DNA of 39,141 nucleotides, from NCBI GenBank assembly GCA_903848795.1, contig CAINHC010000013.1, forward strand, positions 1 through 39,141. Reading direction: 5' to 3'. Below the pieces are notes generated by a model. The model was not told where the DNA came from, searched no databases, and worked only from the letters and a program-made list of their open reading frames with translations. Numbering within the stretch: position 1 is the stretch's first letter; every line of letters starts with the position of its first letter. Made by a program: the position numbers and the translations under genes. This document shows, piece after piece, positions 22,121 through 29,268 of the stretch. This stretch comes from an uncultured bacterium. GTDB lineage: Bacteria > Patescibacteriota > Minisyncoccia > Phycocordibacterales > CAIZLB01.

Positions 22121-25102
22121 ATGAAAACAAAAACCAACACAAAAGAATCTGGCTTCGAACAATTCATCACAGAATACCTTGTTAATATACACGGATATAT
22201 TCATCGTGATACAAGTAATTACCAAAAGATAGAAGCAATGGATTCCGAACTTACTTGGAAGTTCATTGAAAAAACCCAACCTGAGTCTGTAAAAAAGCTT
22301 GAAGAACAGTATGGAAGTGATTCCATAATGAGGTTTTTTGAAAGACTTAATGAAGAGGTAACATCGCGTGGTATTTTGAGCGTTTTGCGAGATGGAGTAA
22401 CTGATCGTGGTATCAGAATCCAACTCGCTCATTTCAAACCAGAAGGAGATAAGAACCCAGAAACCAAAGCGGATTACGAGGGCAATATTTTAAGTGTTAT
22501 TAGGCAAGTTAAATATAGTCTTTTAAATGAGAATTCAATCGACATGATTATTTTTGTAAACGGTTTACCTATCTTTACATTTGAACTTAAAAATCAATTT
22601 ACTGGTCAAAATGTCATAAATGCTGTTTCTCAATATAGAACTGATCGTGATCCACATGAAAAACTGCTATCTTTTAAAAGATGCTTAACCCATTTTGCTA
22701 TAGATACTGAGCAAGCTTATATGACAACTCGTTTGACTGGTCTTTCCACATACTTCCTGCCATTCAATAGGGGGAATAAGGGATCTTCTGGTAATCCTGA
22801 TGCATCAACTGGAAAGTATAAGACTTCATATTTGTGGGAAGATATTTTTGCCAAAGACAGCATTTTTGATTTAATTGGTAATTTTATACAAGAAACCACT
22901 GAGGAGAAAGAAGATAAAAATGGAAAAAAGAGAAAAGAAGAAAAACTTATTTTTCCTAGATATCATCAACTAGAAACAGTCAGAAAGATTGTCAAAGATA
23001 CACAAGAGAGTGGTTCTGGTAAGAATTACTTAATTAAACATAGTGCGGGATCAGGTAAAAGTAATACAATTGCATGGGTGGCTCACAGACTTGCAGAACT
23101 TCATGACAATTCTGGTAAAAATGTATTCGATGGAATTGTTGTTGTTACTGATAGAAAGGTGCTGGATAAGCAATTGTCAAATACAATCAAAAGTTTTAGC
23201 CATGTAACTGGTCTGGTAAAACATGTCGAATCATCAGCGGAACTTAAGGAAGGCCTTGAAACGGGTGTCAAGATATTAACAAGCACATTGCAGAAGTTCC
23301 CTGTAATTGTTGATGCAATGGAGAAAATTGAAGGTAGAAAATTTGCTATAATCATAGATGAAGCACACTCTTCACAGTCTGGTGAATCCGCCGCTGATCT
23401 TCGTCAAGTTTTGACACTAGATGAAGCTGAAAAGGAAACTGAAAAAGAAGAGAAATTATTTAAAACAGTTGAAGACCAGATAAATGAGCGAATTAAGGCA
23501 AGAAAAGTTTCAAGTCCAAACTTAAGCTTCTTTGCTTTCACCGCAACGCCAAAACAAAAAACGCTTGAACTTTTTGGTACAGAAGATCCATTGACTGGCA
23601 AGTTTATTCCATTTTCTCTGTATTCAATGAAGCAAGCTATTGAAGAAAAGTTTATACTTGATGTTTTGAAAAATTACACAACTTATGAGACATACTTTGG
23701 TCTTTTGAAGAAAATAGAAAACGATCCAGAGTTCGACAAGAAAAAAGCACAAAGATTAATCGTTGGTTATGTAGAAAGACACGAGCACGCAATAGACAAA
23801 AAGACGGCTATCATGGTTGAGCATTTTGAGGAAAAAATATCCACACTTATTGGTGGAAAATCTAAAGCGATGGTGGTAACCAAGTCTCGTCTTCACGCCG
23901 TGAGATACAAGATAGCTTTTGATAAATACTTAAAAGAAAAAGGTTATAATCATAAAACCTTGGTTGCATTTTCTGGTACAGTAAAGGATATTGATACAAA
24001 ACTTGAATATACGGAGGGGCAGATGAATGGAGTACCAGAGAATCAGACAGCGGAAGAGTTCAAAAAGGATGAATATAAATTCTTGATTGTTGCTGAGAAA
24101 TTCCAGACCGGATTTGATCAGCCGTTACTGTCCGTGATGTATGTTGACAAAAAGCTTAGCGGAGTAAATGCTGTTCAAACCCTGTCTCGTCTAAATAGAA
24201 CTACTTATGGTAAGGATGATACATTCGTTTTGGATTTTGTAAATAAAACAGAAGATTTAAAAGAGGCATTTCAACCTTACTACACAACCACAGTGCTTTC
24301 TGAAGCTACAGATCCAAATATCTTACATGATCTGGAGAGAGATATTAGAGGTTTTAAATTCTTTACTGATTTTGAGGTGAATGGATTTATCGATGAATAT
24401 TTCAATGGAGCAAAGCCTGATAAGTTAAACTACATTATAGACAGTGTAGTTTCTAGAATCGATCAAGAAAACTTGACGGAAGGTGAGGTGGAAAGCTTTA
24501 AGACAACAATTTTTGATTATCTCAAAAAATATGCCTTCGTATCACAAATTGCTACTTTTGAAGATCCACAGTTAGAGAGACTTTATATTTTCTTAAAATT
24601 CTTAATTAAGAAATTACCCAAGCGAGAAAATCCTTTACCTTATGAGGTTCTTGAGGCGATAGATATGGAGACATATAAGATAGAAAAAAGAGGTGAGACT
24701 GATGTAGTGCTTGAAAACATAGAAGGTGTTATTGATCCTATGGGAAGTGGAGATCATGGTGGTGGTCTAGAAGATGAGACAGATGCCTTATCTAGAATTA
24801 TTAAAGAAATTAATGAGAGATATGGTACAGAATTTTCCGATTCAGATAAAATAATTTTAAATAGTTTAAGTTCCAGATTGTTTAAAAATGAGACCTTGCA
24901 AGGATCAGTTCAAAACAACAGTAAGGATTCGGCTAAGTTGAAATTTGATGAATTATTTGAAAACGAACTTGTGGATATGTTGGATAATCATTTTAATCTA
25001 TATCAAAAGCTAGATAAAAGTCCAGAACTCAAGAAGTTTGTTCAAGAAAGGGTGTTTGAGTATCTGGTTAGAAAGATGGATAGTGATAGTAATAAAAAAT
25101 AA
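22121..25102 (+). CDS. hsdR: Type I restriction endonuclease subunit R
   Basis: Motor and nuclease subunit that translocates DNA and cuts it at a distance. The N-terminal HsdR_N nuclease has the PD-(D/E)XK core ...IFVNGLPIFTFELKN (E155-x-K157). Walker A is HSAGSGKSN (~307-315), DEAH is at ~412, and FTATP is motif III. Downstream are helicase motifs (AEKFQTGFDQP, QTLSRLNR) and a C-terminal helical domain. A TTG in frame at 22106 overlaps the protease gene; I prefer the ATG at 22121, 4 nt after the protease stop. The length of 993 aa is normal. Nothing appears disrupted, so the RM system looks functional. Confidence 0.95.
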   Translation: MKTKTNTKESGFEQFITEYLVNIHGYIHRDTSNYQKIEAMDSELTWKFIEKTQPESVKKLEEQYGSDSIMRFFERLNEEVTSRGILSVLRDGVTDRGIRIQLAHFKPEGDKNPETKADYEGNILSVIRQVKYSLLNENSIDMIIFVNGLPIFTFELKNQFTGQNVINAVSQYRTDRDPHEKLLSFKRCLTHFAIDTEQAYMTTRLTGLSTYFLPFNRGNKGSSGNPDASTGKYKTSYLWEDIFAKDSIFDLIGNFIQETTEEKEDKNGKKRKEEKLIFPRYHQLETVRKIVKDTQESGSGKNYLIKHSAGSGKSNTIAWVAHRLAELHDNSGKNVFDGIVVVTDRKVLDKQLSNTIKSFSHVTGLVKHVESSAELKEGLETGVKILTSTLQKFPVIVDAMEKIEGRKFAIIIDEAHSSQSGESAADLRQVLTLDEAEKETEKEEKLFKTVEDQINERIKARKVSSPNLSFFAFTATPKQKTLELFGTEDPLTGKFIPFSLYSMKQAIEEKFILDVLKNYTTYETYFGLLKKIENDPEFDKKKAQRLIVGYVERHEHAIDKKTAIMVEHFEEKISTLIGGKSKAMVVTKSRLHAVRYKIAFDKYLKEKGYNHKTLVAFSGTVKDIDTKLEYTEGQMNGVPENQTAEEFKKDEYKFLIVAEKFQTGFDQPLLSVMYVDKKLSGVNAVQTLSRLNRTTYGKDDTFVLDFVNKTEDLKEAFQPYYTTTVLSEATDPNILHDLERDIRGFKFFTDFEVNGFIDEYFNGAKPDKLNYIIDSVVSRIDQENLTEGEVESFKTTIFDYLKKYAFVSQIATFEDPQLERLYIFLKFLIKKLPKRENPLPYEVLEAIDMETYKIEKRGETDVVLENIEGVIDPMGSGDHGGGLEDETDALSRIIKEINERYGTEFSDSDKIILNSLSSRLFKNETLQGSVQNNSKDSAKLKFDELFENELVDMLDNHFNLYQKLDKSPELKKFVQERVFEYLVRKMDSDSNKK

Positions 25103-25108
25103 TAAAAT

Positions 25109-25993
25109 ATGCCAATATTTAAAATAGAAAAGAATAAAGCAAAGCAATTAGGTCTAAAAGATGATGGATTTGGGGATGAATTTTCTTTGAGAGATTTTTT
25201 TGCCGAAAATCAAAATCTTGATGAAATACTAGGTATTAGATTTTTAGAAAAAGAATATAAAATCCCCGGTTTTAGAATTGACACATTGGGAATAGATGAG
25301 GATAATACTCCAGTTATAATTGAGTATAAATGGAAGGAAAACAAAGAAGTTTTTGCACAGGGGTTAGCTTATTTAAATTGGCTTCGTGAAAATAAATCTC
25401 ATTTTGAATTGTTAGTTAAGAATAAATTAGGTAATGATGTAGAAGTTAACTGGGATCAACCTAGGGTTATTTTGATGGCGCGAGATTTTAGCTTCCATAT
25501 TAAATCTGCAGTTCAAACTGTAAGTAATGTTGAATTGAAAACATATGCTCTTTATGATGACAATATATTGCACATAGAAAATGAATATAGTCCATCTATA
25601 ATAAAATTCCATTCAAAGACAAAGAAGGTTGCTAAAGTATATAAACAATCTTATGGTTTGGAATATCATCTATCAAATACAACCCCTGATTTGCAATCAA
25701 AAATAAATGAATTGAGAGATAAAATATTGCAATTACCTGGTGTAGAAGAAATATTGGAATTAAAGACGGGGATGATTTATAGAACAACAAAAAGTTTTAC
25801 GCGATTTCAAATTCGTAAAAACTTTATTCAAATATTACTAAAAGACCCAAAATATAAGGAAGATAAAAAAGTTCTGATAAAGGACGTTTCTGCGAATAAG
25901 TGGGGATATAGAGGTTTAGTAAAGGTTGTTGCAGATACAGATATTGAGTATATTTTTAATTTAATTGAGGCTTCTTATAATTCTACCCTTTAA
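25109..25993 (+). CDS. PD-(D/E)XK nuclease-like protein with DUF5655 domain
   Basis: A 294-residue protein. Residues ~40-130 carry a PD-(D/E)XK-like core: GFRIDTLGI (D58), then PVIIEYK (E72-x-K74), then an amphipathic helix with QGLAYLNWL. This resembles NucS/DUF91-type and restriction-enzyme folds. The C-terminal ~100 residues (KINELRDKIL...RRTTKSFTRFQIRKNFIQI) match the style of DUF5655, a domain often fused to such nucleases. It follows hsdR after 6 nt and precedes the mini-Panacea gene by 3 nt. Likely an additional DNA nuclease of the defence operon; substrate unknown. Confidence 0.72.
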   Translation: MPIFKIEKNKAKQLGLKDDGFGDEFSLRDFFAENQNLDEILGIRFLEKEYKIPGFRIDTLGIDEDNTPVIIEYKWKENKEVFAQGLAYLNWLRENKSHFELLVKNKLGNDVEVNWDQPRVILMARDFSFHIKSAVQTVSNVELKTYALYDDNILHIENEYSPSIIKFHSKTKKVAKVYKQSYGLEYHLSNTTPDLQSKINELRDKILQLPGVEEILELKTGMIYRTTKSFTRFQIRKNFIQILLKDPKYKEDKKVLIKDVSANKWGYRGLVKVVADTDIEYIFNLIEASYNSTL

Positions 25994-25996
25994 AAT

Positions 25997-26239
25997 ATGA
26001 TTAATAGACATAAAAAAAATACCAAAAATGATGAGGCTCCTGATCCTGAAAAATACAAGCAAATGATTCTCGCGTTTCTGCAACAAGGCGGACCGATGTC
26101 CATGGACAAACTCGCGTCGCTTCTTTATTTAGCTGATTTCAATGCATACTATAAGGATCTGAAAAGTATGAGTGGTATGCAGTATCGTAAAAGAAAAGAT
26201 GGAGCTGAAGCTACTTATCTTCTTCGAAAAGCCAAATAA
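25997..26239 (+). CDS. Mini-Panacea-like protein (possible antitoxin)
   Basis: An 80-residue protein whose core DKLASLLYLADFNAYYKDLKSMSGMQYRKR is reminiscent of the N-terminal half of DUF4065/Panacea (KLLYFADF...G..Y). The rest of that domain is missing. Panacea domains neutralise diverse toxins, so a short version 3 nt behind a nuclease could be its partner. The family match is by eye and moderate. It is the last gene of the tight block. A full HTH-Panacea protein lies 1.8 kb further on, so this could alternatively be a decayed relative. Confidence 0.5.
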   Translation: MINRHKKNTKNDEAPDPEKYKQMILAFLQQGGPMSMDKLASLLYLADFNAYYKDLKSMSGMQYRKRKDGAEATYLLRKAK

Positions 26240-26276
26240 TATTCTTATGTTTTGTAACAATTACTATATTTTATAA

Positions 26277-26969
26277 ATGCCCCACCCTTTCCAAAAACTT
26301 AAGAGAAAAATAAAAACTTTACAAAGAAAGTCATTAAAGGCTGTCGGCTTTTCGACCCGACGAGCCACAAGACCAATAAAAATCTCCCAAAAACAAATCA
26401 CGCTTTCTGGTTCCGGCCACGAACAAGAAATTGAATACACCCTCCGTCTAAACCCTAGATCCAAATCCATAAGACTTGCCATTCACGCGGGTGGGGAATT
26501 TATCGTGACAGCACCGCCTCGGGCGACGCAAATAATGATTGAGAGCTTGATTAAACTTAAAGCGAATTGGATATTGGATAAAATAAATCATTTTAGAAAT
26601 GTCGCAAAAAATTCTAAAATCCCAAGAAAATCTAAAGCAGAACAAAAGGCGGAATACGCTCGACTCAAAAATGATGCACTTAAAATCGCAACAGAGAAGG
26701 TTGCATATTGGAACACCTTTTACAATTTCAAATACAAAAATATTAGTATCAAAAATCAAAAAACTAGATGGGGGAGTTGCTCGAGGAATGGGAATCTAAA
26801 TTTTAATTACAAAATCGCGCTAATTAGCGATAAGCTCGCAGACTATCTTGTGGTCCATGAAATTTGTCACTTGGGCGAATTCAATCACTCAGCAGAATTC
26901 TGGGCGCTTGTCGCAAAAACAATTCCTGATTACGCGATTGTCAGAAGGGAATTGAAGGGGGTTAAATAG
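26277..26969 (+). CDS. YgjP-like (DUF45) metallopeptidase
   Basis: A zinc metalloprotease of the YgjP/WLM-SprT-related family, with the active site VVHEICHLGEFNHSAEFW (H194, E195, H198 and a downstream Glu) preceded by the conserved KTRWGSCS (~162). Family members with this domain are frequently encoded next to hsdR in type I RM loci, and are here 37 nt behind the block. The N-terminus is strongly basic (KKLKRKIKTLQRK style). The spacer carries TATATT/TATAAA directly before the ATG, so it may also have its own leaderless promoter. Full length (230 aa). Confidence 0.88.
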   Translation: MPHPFQKLKRKIKTLQRKSLKAVGFSTRRATRPIKISQKQITLSGSGHEQEIEYTLRLNPRSKSIRLAIHAGGEFIVTAPPRATQIMIESLIKLKANWILDKINHFRNVAKNSKIPRKSKAEQKAEYARLKNDALKIATEKVAYWNTFYNFKYKNISIKNQKTRWGSCSRNGNLNFNYKIALISDKLADYLVVHEICHLGEFNHSAEFWALVAKTIPDYAIVRRELKGVK

Positions 26970-27004
26970 TTCAAATATAGATAAATTGAAAATCCCCCTG
27001 ATAT

Positions 27005-27442
27005 TTAATTGAACAATCTATCATACATCAGCATTCCATCTTCATCTGTGTATGAATAATTAAAGCCAGCCTTTTCGAGAATTTTTATAGAAGCTTTATT
27101 ATTATTTTCAACACCTGCTTCAATTTTTTTGCACAACATTAGTTCCGGCAAATTAAGCGCTTGATTGAGTACCTTGAAACCAAGACCTCTGTTTCGATAT
27201 TCAGGCGAAATATAAAATGCAACATATCCAATCTCTGGACTTTCAAATTCAAAATCAAAGAATCCGATATCTGCAATGCTATCATTCAATATCCAAAGGT
27301 GTCTTTTAGAAAAATCAATTAGATCAATAAAATCATCTGTCTTAGCATATGTTGGTAGAAACTCCATTCCAATTTTGTCATCATGAAGCCAGTTTTTAAT
27401 TTTCGGGGAATCTGTTTTTTGAAATTTGATGAAGTTAATCAT
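27005..27442 (-). CDS. GNAT family N-acetyltransferase
   Basis: A 145-residue acetyl-CoA-dependent acyltransferase. The acetyl-CoA-binding motif A is visible as YISPEYRNRGLGFKVLNQAL (~85-104), followed by the family-typical NNKASIKILEKAGF (~113-126). It resembles RimJ/RimL-type enzymes in shape, but the substrate is unknown. Convergent with the metallopeptidase gene (35-nt gap, no clear hairpin) and divergent from the TspO gene, sharing a 66-bp promoter region. Confidence 0.88.
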   Translation of the reverse strand: MINFIKFQKTDSPKIKNWLHDDKIGMEFLPTYAKTDDFIDLIDFSKRHLWILNDSIADIGFFDFEFESPEIGYVAFYISPEYRNRGLGFKVLNQALNLPELMLCKKIEAGVENNNKASIKILEKAGFNYSYTDEDGMLMYDRLFN

Positions 27443-27449
27443 TTGCTCA

Positions 27450-27502
27450 ATTATATCAATATTTCACAACCTTGAACACAAAACCACAGTTAATGCTATA
27501 AT
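27450..27502. promoter_or_regulatory. Back-to-back extended -10 promoters
   Basis: On the minus strand, TGA-TATAAT (27458-27450) lies 7 nt from the GNAT start codon. On the plus strand, TGC-TATAAT (27494-27502) lies 6 nt from the TspO start codon. Both boxes are perfect, both have the TGn extension, and both predict leaderless mRNAs. Confidence 0.75.
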
Positions 27503-27508
27503 TACTCC

Positions 27509-27907
27509 ATGAACAACACCTACAATTGGTACTCACAACTCATCAAACCGAAGTGGGCGCCACCAAGTTATCTTTTTGGTCCGGTTTGGACTGTGCTTTA
27601 CGTTTTAATTTTTGCCAGTTTTGGAACGGTTTTTTATAAGACCTTCACAAAACAAATACCATGGATCGTCGCTCTACCTTTTATCTTGAACCTGATTTTC
27701 AATTTTGCATTTACAACAATTCAATTTGGTTTGAAAAATAATCTACTCGCTGCGGTGGATATATTGCTTGTCCTTGGAACTCTAGTTTGGGCGATGTGGG
27801 CAATTTATCCTTATGTAAAATGGATTGCATATATTCAAACTCCATACTTGCTTTGGGTAGCATTCGCTACGGTCTTGCAACTTACTATGACTTATTTGAA
27901 TCGATAA
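27509..27907 (+). CDS. TspO/MBR family protein lacking the first membrane helix
   Basis: A Trp-rich membrane protein (translocator protein homologue) thought to bind porphyrins/tetrapyrroles or related ligands. It starts directly at the loop motif WYSQLIKPKWAPPSYLFGPVWTVLY, which in the family follows TM1. Four helices follow (~22-40, 50-72, 77-97, 103-128). The usual length is ~150-160 residues; this is 132, because TM1 is absent. The TATAAT box 6 nt upstream of the ATG argues against a missed upstream start. Ligand and role cannot be inferred. Confidence 0.85.
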   Translation: MNNTYNWYSQLIKPKWAPPSYLFGPVWTVLYVLIFASFGTVFYKTFTKQIPWIVALPFILNLIFNFAFTTIQFGLKNNLLAAVDILLVLGTLVWAMWAIYPYVKWIAYIQTPYLLWVAFATVLQLTMTYLNR

Positions 27908-27910
27908 TTC

Positions 27911-27931
27911 TAGTTGACCACTTCGACTTTT
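27911..27931 (+). terminator. Weak intrinsic terminator after the TspO gene
   Basis: A 6-bp stem (27911-27916 with 27922-27927, one G-U) followed by TTT and A-run. Weak. Confidence 0.35.
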
Positions 27932-27975
27932 AAAACAGGCAATTTGAGATGTCTATATATAATACACTCTACTGT

Positions 27976-28016
27976 TTGACATCCTGACATGTATATAATA
28001 ATATATTGGCATGTCT
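27976..28016 (+). promoter_or_regulatory. Toxin-antitoxin promoter with TGACAT operator
   Basis: TTGACA (27976-27981) and TAATAT (27999-28004) with a 17-nt spacer; the ATG at 28011 is 6 nt downstream. TGACAT occurs twice directly (27977-27982 and 27985-27990). An inverted CATGTC (28010-28015) overlaps the start codon, pairing with GACATG (27986-27991). This is a good candidate autoregulatory site for the HTH of the first gene product. Confidence 0.6.
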
Positions 28017-28850
28017 AATAAATATTTTTCATTTATTAAAAAACTGCGAATGGAGAAAGGTCTCTCTCAACTCGAGATTGCAAAGGAGTTGGGTATTTCT
28101 CGTTCCTCATACATTTCGTTCGAACAAGGTAAAAGAGAGTTGTTTATGAGCGAGGCGTTTAAGATTTCCAAAATATTTCAAATATCTTTGGAGGAAATAC
28201 AGGTGGGGAGGATTTTAACTCCAGAACTTGCGCCACAAATTGTATTAAAGAATAAAAGTGCATCCCTCAGAAAATACAAGACAGATTTTGGTAAAACAAA
28301 GGTATTTAAAGACGAACCATATTACCGTATTTCTGAGCCTCAAGAGTACGTTGAAAAATTCAAACAAATTTTGCTTTACATTTTGTCAAAAATTGGTGGA
28401 AAGCCAAATATCGGTCAGACAGTCTTGTATAAAATATTATATTTCATTGATTTTGATTATTATGAAAAGTATATGGAACAATTAATTGGTGCTAGATATA
28501 TTAAAAATACTCATGGTCCAACCCCTATTATATTTTCAAAAATAATTAAAGAACTAGAAAAAGCCGGCAAAATCGAAACAATAAAAAGCAAGTTTTATAA
28601 ATATGATCAGACAAAATATCTTATAAATCCAGATACTAAAATTGATCTCACTGGGCTATCCGCAAAAGATTTAGCACATATTGACTGGGAACTGAATCGT
28701 TTGTCAGACCTAACAGCTGTGCAAATTTCAGATTTATCGCATAAAGATACACCATGGTTGGCAGCAAAAGATAAGTCTATACTTGAATATGAATTTTCTT
28801 TTTATCGTCCAGATGAGATCTCTGTTTATATAGACAATGACCCGCTTTAA
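28011..28850 (+). CDS. HTH-Panacea (DUF4065) antitoxin
   Basis: A 279-residue two-domain protein. Residues ~6-62 form a Cro/C1-type HTH (MEKGLSQLEIAKELGISRSSYISFEQGKRE). Residues ~115-260 match the DUF4065/SocA/Panacea domain (KILYFIDFDYYEKY...GARYIKNTHGPTPIIFSKIIKEL and a C-terminal DTPWLAAK segment). Panacea domains are established neutralising domains of toxin-antitoxin pairs (PanAT). Here the partner is the overlapping RelE/ParE-like gene. The HTH probably represses the shared promoter. Complete. Confidence 0.9.
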   Translation: MSNKYFSFIKKLRMEKGLSQLEIAKELGISRSSYISFEQGKRELFMSEAFKISKIFQISLEEIQVGRILTPELAPQIVLKNKSASLRKYKTDFGKTKVFKDEPYYRISEPQEYVEKFKQILLYILSKIGGKPNIGQTVLYKILYFIDFDYYEKYMEQLIGARYIKNTHGPTPIIFSKIIKELEKAGKIETIKSKFYKYDQTKYLINPDTKIDLTGLSAKDLAHIDWELNRLSDLTAVQISDLSHKDTPWLAAKDKSILEYEFSFYRPDEISVYIDNDPL

Positions 28851-29190
28851 TCAACTACCAGAATTTCAAAAAGATTTCAAAAGGCTTGCTAAAAAATATC
28901 AAAGCCTTATTGAAGATTTAAATAAATTAGAGAGGTCTATTATTTTAAATCCCACAGGCGTAGGAAATAATTTTGTAATTCTTTATCAAGCTTCAAATTT
29001 TAAGATCATAAAAACAAGAATGGCTTGCAGAGCTCTCCAAGATAGGTCCATGAGGGTAATTTATGCATATCATAATGGTATTGCTACATTCGTTCATATT
29101 GAAATATATTTTAAGGGTGATAAGGCGAATGAAGATAGAGAAAGGATAAAGGAATATATTGAAAGTGTTGGTCGTAAATTTTGTTCATAA
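28837..29190 (+). CDS. RelE/ParE-superfamily toxin
   Basis: A 117-residue protein of the RelE/ParE fold: LPEFQKDFKRLAKKYQSLIEDLNKLE (N-terminal helices), then strands with FKIIKTRMACRAL, RSMRVIYAYHNG and TFVHIEIYFKGDK, and a C-terminal helix. It begins 14 nt inside the antitoxin gene, so the pair is translationally coupled. Likely a ribosome-dependent mRNA interferase or related toxin; the exact target cannot be told. Confidence 0.85.
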   Translation: MTRFNQLPEFQKDFKRLAKKYQSLIEDLNKLERSIILNPTGVGNNFVILYQASNFKIIKTRMACRALQDRSMRVIYAYHNGIATFVHIEIYFKGDKANEDRERIKEYIESVGRKFCS

Positions 29191-29268
29191 AACCGTGGAT
29201 AATAAAATATCTATTTTAAAAAAAATCTATTATAATTAAGATTATTATATAGATAATTTATTTAAACG

